A model generated the notes under the pieces. It saw only the letters and a list, made by a program, of their open reading frames with translations. It was not told the origin of the DNA and did not search any database. A DNA stretch of 64,000 nucleotides from Anthostomella pinea (lineage: Eukaryota > Ascomycota > Sordariomycetes > Xylariales > Xylariaceae), in NCBI GenBank assembly GCA_963556695.1, contig CAUWAG010000010.1:4526001-4590000 (forward strand), read 5' to 3'. Below are positions 57,992 to 64,000 of this stretch, piece by piece. The position numbers and the translations under genes are program-made. Position 1 is the stretch's first letter; every line of letters starts with the position of its first letter.

Positions 57992-60326
57992 GGGAGGCCC
58001 GACCACCTTCCTTTGAATCCTTTCGGCAGGCGACGCACGGATCTTTCCAAGAAGAATATTATTGACGTCAGTGGGGAGGTTGACATGTGTTTCAATGTTC
58101 CATTGGGAATCTGGGATGGTTGGGTGAGCTCCTGGGCTGTGTTCAGCTCATGGAAGTTGGAACAAAGGCGCTGCATACCACGAGGCATGTCACAGGAGTC
58201 AGCCCAATCAGAATAGATGCGGCGCTACTGCGCCAGTGATGTGCTTGTGAGCGCTTGCCGCGGCGGCTACGAACGCCTCCTAGACAAATCATCTGATGTT
58301 TGATCGAGGACCCCTAAGGGTCCACAGCTGGAAGATAACCTTTTTGAGTGGCGATGGGCGGGTTGGGCGCCAAAGGAACCATTGAGAAGTTGAGAGACGA
58401 ACAACGTTATCTCCAAGCGCGCCTCTCGTTATATTGAGAGCATGATTGGGTTGGCTTTCTAGAGTCGAAGAATCCATTCGGCTGATCAGGGGTTCAGTCG
58501 CGCGGTCGTGAGCTTGTCATAAGCCTTGTTCACTATGTATCAATTGTATGCATCGTGTTGCCGCTCTGAAAGTCAAGAGCATGGCTTCACTTGAAGTTCC
58601 TCAAGCCAGCCATGCATCCGAGGAGCTGGAAGACAGGGGCATCCCCTAGATCGTTTCAGTAATTATGTGGCTTGTTTCCAACCCCCCAACAGCCAGCGAG
58701 GTCCGAAATGGGTAACTTGCAAAGAAGGCAGAGCGGTGTGCGACAATGGGTCTCGTCAGCCTCCTTCCATTTTCAGGAAATCGTTAGCAGTCGCAGCCTC
58801 GATGTCAATAGGCGCGGCGCTGGATGTCATATCTCGGCTGGAATTACCGAAGCTGCGGAAGTGTTGAGCCGGGACTGAAGCTAGACATAGCGGTCCTGAT
58901 AGTCGGTACGAGTTGACTCGCAACTTACAGCCCTATGGGAAATGAATGACTGGTGTCGTGCAGGCTCGCTTTGCTTTGACCACCCACCTTTGGCCCAGGC
59001 CAAAATAATCTCGTGACGCGACCAACAGCGCAGTAGATGCTACGATGGGTGCTGTGAGGAGACCTGGCAGTGTTCCGGGTTTGAAAGTGCCACCCAGCCT
59101 CCGAGGTTGGGGTCTCTCGGCCGTCCCAAGCAATAGGTCGGCACAGACCGGGTTGCCGTATCTTTGCATTAGTGGCACTGACAGCTGTGAGGTGCGAGTT
59201 GTGGGAAGTGAGGGGGAAGCTGTTTTGAGGGCTCGGCCGGGTTGATCATTGATATGTGTGATTGATGATCATACAGCATGGGGGTATCTTGTCGACATCA
59301 GGGGCTGGCCGTCCTTGCTACCGGTTATCAATCAGTCAGTCATCAATCCCCTTGCTGCAAAACATCCAATTCTAGCCGAAAGTGGAGGTTGTCGATGAGG
59401 AGGTTTTGAGGATACCTTGACAGATCGTAGGAGATCGTGGAGCTGGAGATAGACAAAGCTCTCCGCACTGGCCGCTGAAGGGCCGAGGCGCTGTGAGCGA
59501 CTGCGGCAATGCAGGTGGCTTCGATATTCGGGAAGTGGCATGCCAAGAAGCTGAGAACAGACAATTTCTATTGCGTGTGTCCCCATTGGTGCCAGCAAGA
59601 CGGGACTGACACGCTCAGAGCTGGCAGCAGGCCACACAGACGCATCTAGCTGCACCTGATGCCATAGTCCGATGGAGTCATAAAAGGGATAAAGAGTCGA
59701 GAGTAGGTTCGTGGAGAGTGATGGGTTGAAGGGCAAAGCATAGTAAGAGCCCCATTGGAGATGCTTCTTCCACAGCTTCAGCTAGACAATCACAAAGGGT
59801 TAATAAAAGGAGCAAGGACCGTGCACACCACTTGCCCAGCCGGCCAGCTGCCAGCCCACAGCTTTTCTCTTTTCTCACCGTCTCCTCACTTCTGGCTTGT
59901 GAATCGAGGTAGGATCTACAACCATCTTGTCTTTGGCTGCTGGTCGAGAAGGGTCCTCTGACACGGCAGCACGGCCGAGGCGTGCCCAACGGTGCGATGT
60001 AACCTTGTTTTTTTTAAGGTTGGAGACGTTTGACATTTTCCCGCTAGCCACAAAATACCATTGAGCATCTAGAAAAGGGGACTTCTTGCTTTTTGCACAG
60101 GCATCCTCGAAGGACCTCCAGGTAAGGTATGTATGTAATAAGCCAGTTTGAACACACGTTCACTTAGCGAGTGCCATCTGAATGGAATATGTATATGTGA
60201 TCTAGAAGATAGATGCACTGAATGAATCTCAAGATCCAAGAAGCTGATATAGATGCCGAGCCATCAATATTGATAGTGTGAACCAAGGTTGAAAAACGAC
60301 ATCGTCTCCAACTGATGTGCTTGGTA

Positions 60327-60516
60327 ATATCTGATCGAGTGCGAACGAGCACCACCTAGGATGTGGCTGGTACCAACTAGGGCCTACGCCACGTTTCCAC
60401 ACAGAATGCCCAATCCGCCTTAGCACAGCAGGGGTCGTTGTGGGGCATATGCGACTGCAAGGAGCGAGAGTACCAGCCACATCCCAGGTGGTGCTCGTTC
60501 GCACTCAATCAGATAT
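60327..60516. repeat. large inverted repeat: two 47-bp arms, 96-bp spacer
   Basis: Arm 60327-60373 is the reverse complement of arm 60470-60516 with two mismatches in 47. Both mismatches are transitions, and on a minus-strand transcript both become G-U pairs, so the stem would be continuous. It could be a hairpin RNA source or the remains of a foldback element. No coding is seen. Confidence 0.9.
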
Positions 60517-62063
60517 AGAACGACCTCTAATAAGGCGGCATCGTATTAGTCACCTGCTCGACATCTCCAGCCCATTCCTTCACCCTTTTCGGTGGACATG
60601 TGGTATCAGACTAGGTGGGCAACGGTGCTGGTGGTTGCACTTCTTGGTTTTGGTATTAATGCTCCCATGCAACGTATCGCGTTCTGGACAGCTCTATGCT
60701 CCGGGTGCTGAGTGCCAATAGGGCAATAACTTCAATGCTCACCACAAGCTCAGGGCGAATACTGGAGCTTTGCCAAGTGACTGAGACCGGCCTGGATAGG
60801 CACTCGAGCAGACGCACTTCACTCCATTGTTCACTTGGGGATCGATCAGGTAGGTAGGTACCTTGGAAACTACCTATACCGATAACTGCGTCCAAGAGAT
60901 TTGAGATTTGTTTACAATTATACAATCGGAACAGCCTAACGCAGTATCGGACTCGCCGTCATTCTATACCTTAGCCATCTGTCAGGTCAGCCGCTAACAA
61001 GTAATACTAATTCGTGCCACTGCAAAACATCGTCAAGAGTGCCTATTTTCTAGTGACGCTTGGACCAGCCCAGTGCCTAACCGGTAGCTGAGGTCAGTCT
61101 TGGGGCATTTTAGGGGAGGCTTACAGCGGTGGGAATAGCGGTGGTGCACTCCTGTCGGCCTGGAAGAGTTCAATAGCCCGACCAGCCGACTGTCGCACCC
61201 TGCAACCGGGCCCCTAGCACCCCTAGCTAGGTACCTTAGTCGCCTCTTGCTTTTCAGTGCACACGCCTGACATGCTTCCCACTCATTGCTACCACCAACC
61301 GCCCATCGCCCATCCATCCCATTCATCCATCATCTCACCACGCCCACACCCACATCTCGACCAAGTCCATACCCGATACGAACCGACTTCCTTCCCCTAC
61401 GACTTGCCGCCTCGTTTCCATCTCTTGTCCTATCGACCTGGATGGAGAGTTTCGTCCTCACGTAGAGTCCGATGCGCTGGAGAACCGGGCCTCCATCTTC
61501 CTGTTTCCCCTACCGACCGAGTTCCACAAAGACGGACGGGCGGTCTGAGGCATTTGGCCTTATCGACAGTCGAGTCACGATTGAGTGTGCAGATTCGGAT
61601 GCGCATTTCTCATCCAAACCTGCCAGACCATCACCATCATCGCCAGGACACCAAATCAGCCTGCTCCTGATTTATCCTTCTGGTCGAAACACCCTCTGAT
61701 TCTATCGTTTTGCACACCCTCGCCGCAGACAGAGAATCCTGGTTCTTTTTAATACCTACGCATTGTTGAAGGAGATCAGCTTCCGAATTTGCTGCACCCG
61801 TACAAAACCGCCCCCTCATACTTCCTCTTTGCATTAACTCTCCGCATTGATTCTCAAACCTGCACATCTCAATCAATACCAACAAGAGGTTCCGTGTGTT
61901 TCGTCGGCATCGCTATATACTATAACGAAGCCATCACCGCGAGTCCGTACGGGCTTTGGTGGTCTTCTGGTTGTACGTCCTCATCGACTCCTTCTCCGAC
62001 TCCGCAGCCGGGCTCTTCATTGTTCATACCATTCATCGACACCTCGATTGCTCGCCATCCAAG

Positions 62064-63944
62064 ATGAGGGAAGTCAATTTCAGCATCCCCAATGTCAACA
62101 AGGCATCGGTGGGCATCACCACCGCCCTGTACGACCGTCGGGCGCTGGATTGCACATCGACCTTGCCGTTGATCAACTCGCTCAACCATCTCGCATACCT
62201 TACCACATCCTCGGCACGAATTCGAGACATCCTGACCGTCGATGGAGGAATCGAGAGGTTGGTATGCATACTCAAACAAGGTCGGAGCAAGGACATGATG
62301 GACATGTGGAAGTGGAACCTCGCTTTTCAGTGCGTCGTCAATATAGGGGTCCGCGGAACCGAGAACGTAAGGACTCGGGTTGTCGAAGCCGACATGGTCC
62401 CTGTTATTGCCACCATCCTCGACAATTACATCAAAGTCATCGATAAGTGTCGAGAAAAGGCAGAGGAAGCTAAGCAGAAACAAATCGCGGATCACCATCA
62501 CCGCCACCCAAGTCACAGCCATCGGGACTCAACTAAATCGTCTTCCTTCACGAACAGGCCAAGCCGCTTAGACATCGAGCAGAGAGCTTTCCGGAGGCAG
62601 GCTCCACCGCCGTCCATAGATGTTTCCGCTGCCACATTTGCAAGCACATCGGCGTCGGCTGAGTCGAGCAATGCGGAAGCTGGTCCGTCTGTGCCATCGT
62701 TCCCGGTCACTTCTCCCCCCGACCGACCATCTTTCTCCAGCCACCGCCATCACCATCATCACCACCACCACCATCACCACAGGCATGAGAGTCGTCAAAG
62801 CGTGGCGGCGCCTTCTCGCCCAGGTTCTCAGCCCTTGGCGACCGCTGTTCCCACCATGGAGGCGATCGATGGGTTCATCCGCCCTGTTCGGGACATCGAC
62901 CGTCTGCCATCTATGGTCCCTGTCTTCCACCCGAACTTGGGGTCCCAACCTGCCTCGCCGACCACCCCATTGCCTCCGCCGCAAACTAGGTCACCAACAG
63001 TTCGACCCACCTCGGTCTTAGGGCCAAATGGTCGGTCGCGGAGACGCCCTTCGATTCGCCATCAGAATTCGACCACGGACACAGATGACTTGAATACAGA
63101 CAGCGTGCAATCGGACGAGTCTGGAGATGCTGAAATGTCTGGTACTGCTGACATTACACCCACTGTTGGCTTTCAGGATATGGCGATGGAGGAAGGAGAC
63201 AGTACATTGGGAGGCACTGCTCTGGATTTGACTACTCCCACTGTGTCTGAGATCCCCGATGCCGGCACCTTCAACATCACGCACCGAACTCCCATGGATG
63301 GAAGCGTTCCCAACAACACAACTACTCCTGGCCCTGCGATGGGGCTCTCTCCCCACCGACCCATCGTAGCGACTCCCCAGCCTTCTCTACCAACTCATGC
63401 GAGCCTACCTCGTTATCTTTTGGACCGACCGTTGCCCCCCAACCCGCAGATGCTGGCAGCAATGCCTCGCGAAGAGGACGTGTTGATGTCGCTTCAGTTG
63501 CTTGCATACGTTTCAAAATATTGCAACCTTCGATCGTACTTCCAGCAAAGCCATTTGGTGCCCCGCCTCAAGATTGGAAAGGAGCTGCAACTACTTGATG
63601 GTGACCATGTCACACTGGAGTCATTGGGAAAGCGAGAATACGAAGAAGAGTATCTCTTGCCCAATGACTTCAACATCTTCCCTCTGGTAGAGAAGTTTAC
63701 CGTGCGCTATCACAGCACGGACATGCAATACTGGGCTGGGGTGGTGATGCGCAACCTTTGCCGCAAGGATGACACCCGAGGGGGAATACGACAATGCGCA
63801 TACTACCAATGTGGCAAATGGGAAGAATTTACACGGCAGTTTGCTAAGTGCCGCCGTTGCCGCCGTACAAAATACTGCAGCAAGGAGTGCCAGAAGAGCG
63901 CCTGGGCGTTCCACCGGCACTGGTGTGTCGCGGCTTCGCAATAG
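62064..63944 (+). CDS. samB: MYND-finger protein SamB/Mub1
   Basis: Single-exon frame of 626 residues from MREVNFSIPNVNKASVG. The N-terminal armadillo-like part (YLTTSSARIRDILTVDGGIE; MWKWNLAFQCVVNIGVRG) and the C-terminal MYND zinc finger match SamB of Aspergillus and Mub1 of yeast. The finger runs from CAYYQC through CRRCRRTKYCSKECQ to AWAFHRHWC. In yeast Mub1 works with Ubr2 and Rad6 in ubiquitination of Rpn4; in Aspergillus SamB affects septum position and conidiophore development. The middle third is disordered, with an 11-His run near residues 230-245 and a Ser/Thr/Pro-rich stretch. The longer upstream frame has no ATG, so 62064 is chosen. A pyrimidine-rich leader with several upstream ATGs suggests translational control. 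Confidence 0.92.
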   Translation: MREVNFSIPNVNKASVGITTALYDRRALDCTSTLPLINSLNHLAYLTTSSARIRDILTVDGGIERLVCILKQGRSKDMMDMWKWNLAFQCVVNIGVRGTENVRTRVVEADMVPVIATILDNYIKVIDKCREKAEEAKQKQIADHHHRHPSHSHRDSTKSSSFTNRPSRLDIEQRAFRRQAPPPSIDVSAATFASTSASAESSNAEAGPSVPSFPVTSPPDRPSFSSHRHHHHHHHHHHHRHESRQSVAAPSRPGSQPLATAVPTMEAIDGFIRPVRDIDRLPSMVPVFHPNLGSQPASPTTPLPPPQTRSPTVRPTSVLGPNGRSRRRPSIRHQNSTTDTDDLNTDSVQSDESGDAEMSGTADITPTVGFQDMAMEEGDSTLGGTALDLTTPTVSEIPDAGTFNITHRTPMDGSVPNNTTTPGPAMGLSPHRPIVATPQPSLPTHASLPRYLLDRPLPPNPQMLAAMPREEDVLMSLQLLAYVSKYCNLRSYFQQSHLVPRLKIGKELQLLDGDHVTLESLGKREYEEEYLLPNDFNIFPLVEKFTVRYHSTDMQYWAGVVMRNLCRKDDTRGGIRQCAYYQCGKWEEFTRQFAKCRRCRRTKYCSKECQKSAWAFHRHWCVAASQ

Positions 63945-64000
63945 GATACACTGGCACTCCATCTCATTCCACCTGGCGTTACCAGCATAATGTCTACTTG

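Larger units (their letters stand above)
55909..62063. other. 6.2-kb gene-free region upstream of samB
   Basis: Only short or repeat-containing frames. It includes the 11-bp repeat, the 47-bp inverted repeat and, from about 61240, a pyrimidine-rich stretch with several upstream ATGs that is probably the samB promoter and leader. Confidence 0.55.

Noticed and set aside
57566..58216. Plus-strand 216-codon frame and the overlapping minus frame 57369-57935
   Set aside because: The plus frame has no ATG at its start, runs through an 11-bp repeat, and neither frame resembles a known protein.

Overview
The window looks like nuclear DNA of a filamentous ascomycete (Pezizomycotina, probably Sordariomycetes). 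The evidence is short GT-AG introns (about 45-130 nt) with CTAAC/CTGAC-like branch points, fungus-specific families (Zn2Cys6 + Fungal_trans_2 regulator, Ecp2/Hce2 effector-like protein, DUF6601 membrane protein, NLR with a SERAC1-like hydrolase), and an AT-rich block that looks like a transposon degraded by repeat-induced point mutation (RIP).

Layout. 1-2.3 kb: a left-truncated, frame-disrupted gene with a PigL_N-like N-terminus and a propeller-like C-terminus. 3.1-3.7 kb: a small secreted Ecp2/Hce2-type protein whose predicted tail is encoded by a 7-bp minisatellite. 4.5-5.7 kb: DUF6601 membrane protein. 6.6-12.6 kb: a six-exon, about 1902-residue NLR-like protein with an alpha/beta-hydrolase, a NACHT-like NTPase, ankyrin repeats, two acidic blocks and a long Q/Y/P-rich tail. 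13.1-16.7 kb: a Zn2Cys6 regulator and a short-chain dehydrogenase diverging from one promoter. 17.1-20.5 kb: a gamma-butyrobetaine-hydroxylase-like protein that has lost its iron ligands, divergent from the ribosome biogenesis gene EBP2. 21.2-24.1 kb: HID1. 26.5-28.0 kb: glyoxalase II. 28.6-30.1 kb: LAS1.

30.3-34.5 kb is AT-rich. Most of it (30329-33895) is one element with terminal inverted repeats and a 9-bp target duplication, carrying three younger, GC-richer LTR-like insertions. 34.7-36.5 kb: LYS9, with an 11-nt first exon and a 21-nt internal exon. 38.1-39.3 kb: a conserved fungal protein of unknown role. 39.3-52.6 kb is gene-poor and holds one recognisable gene, a six-exon PfkB/ketohexokinase-like sugar kinase (47.7-49.2 kb) with a GC-AG intron and a stop-free in-frame intron, plus a possible decayed small gene (51.6-52.4 kb). 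52.6-55.9 kb: the ER zinc transporter ZRG17 and a PIG-Y/Eri1-like GPI-synthesis subunit, divergent. 55.9-62.0 kb is again gene-free but contains a 47-bp inverted repeat forming a large potential hairpin. 62.1-63.9 kb: the MYND-finger gene samB/MUB1.

How the genes fit together. Most are single-copy housekeeping genes (rRNA processing EBP2 and LAS1; lysine synthesis LYS9; secretory pathway HID1, ZRG17, PIG-Y; detoxification GLO2). The accessory content is the NLR, the effector-like gene, the regulator/SDR pair, the degenerate dioxygenase and the transposon nest. No biosynthetic cluster is visible. All spliced models were built by hand from splice signals and reading frame; protein lengths follow from those models.
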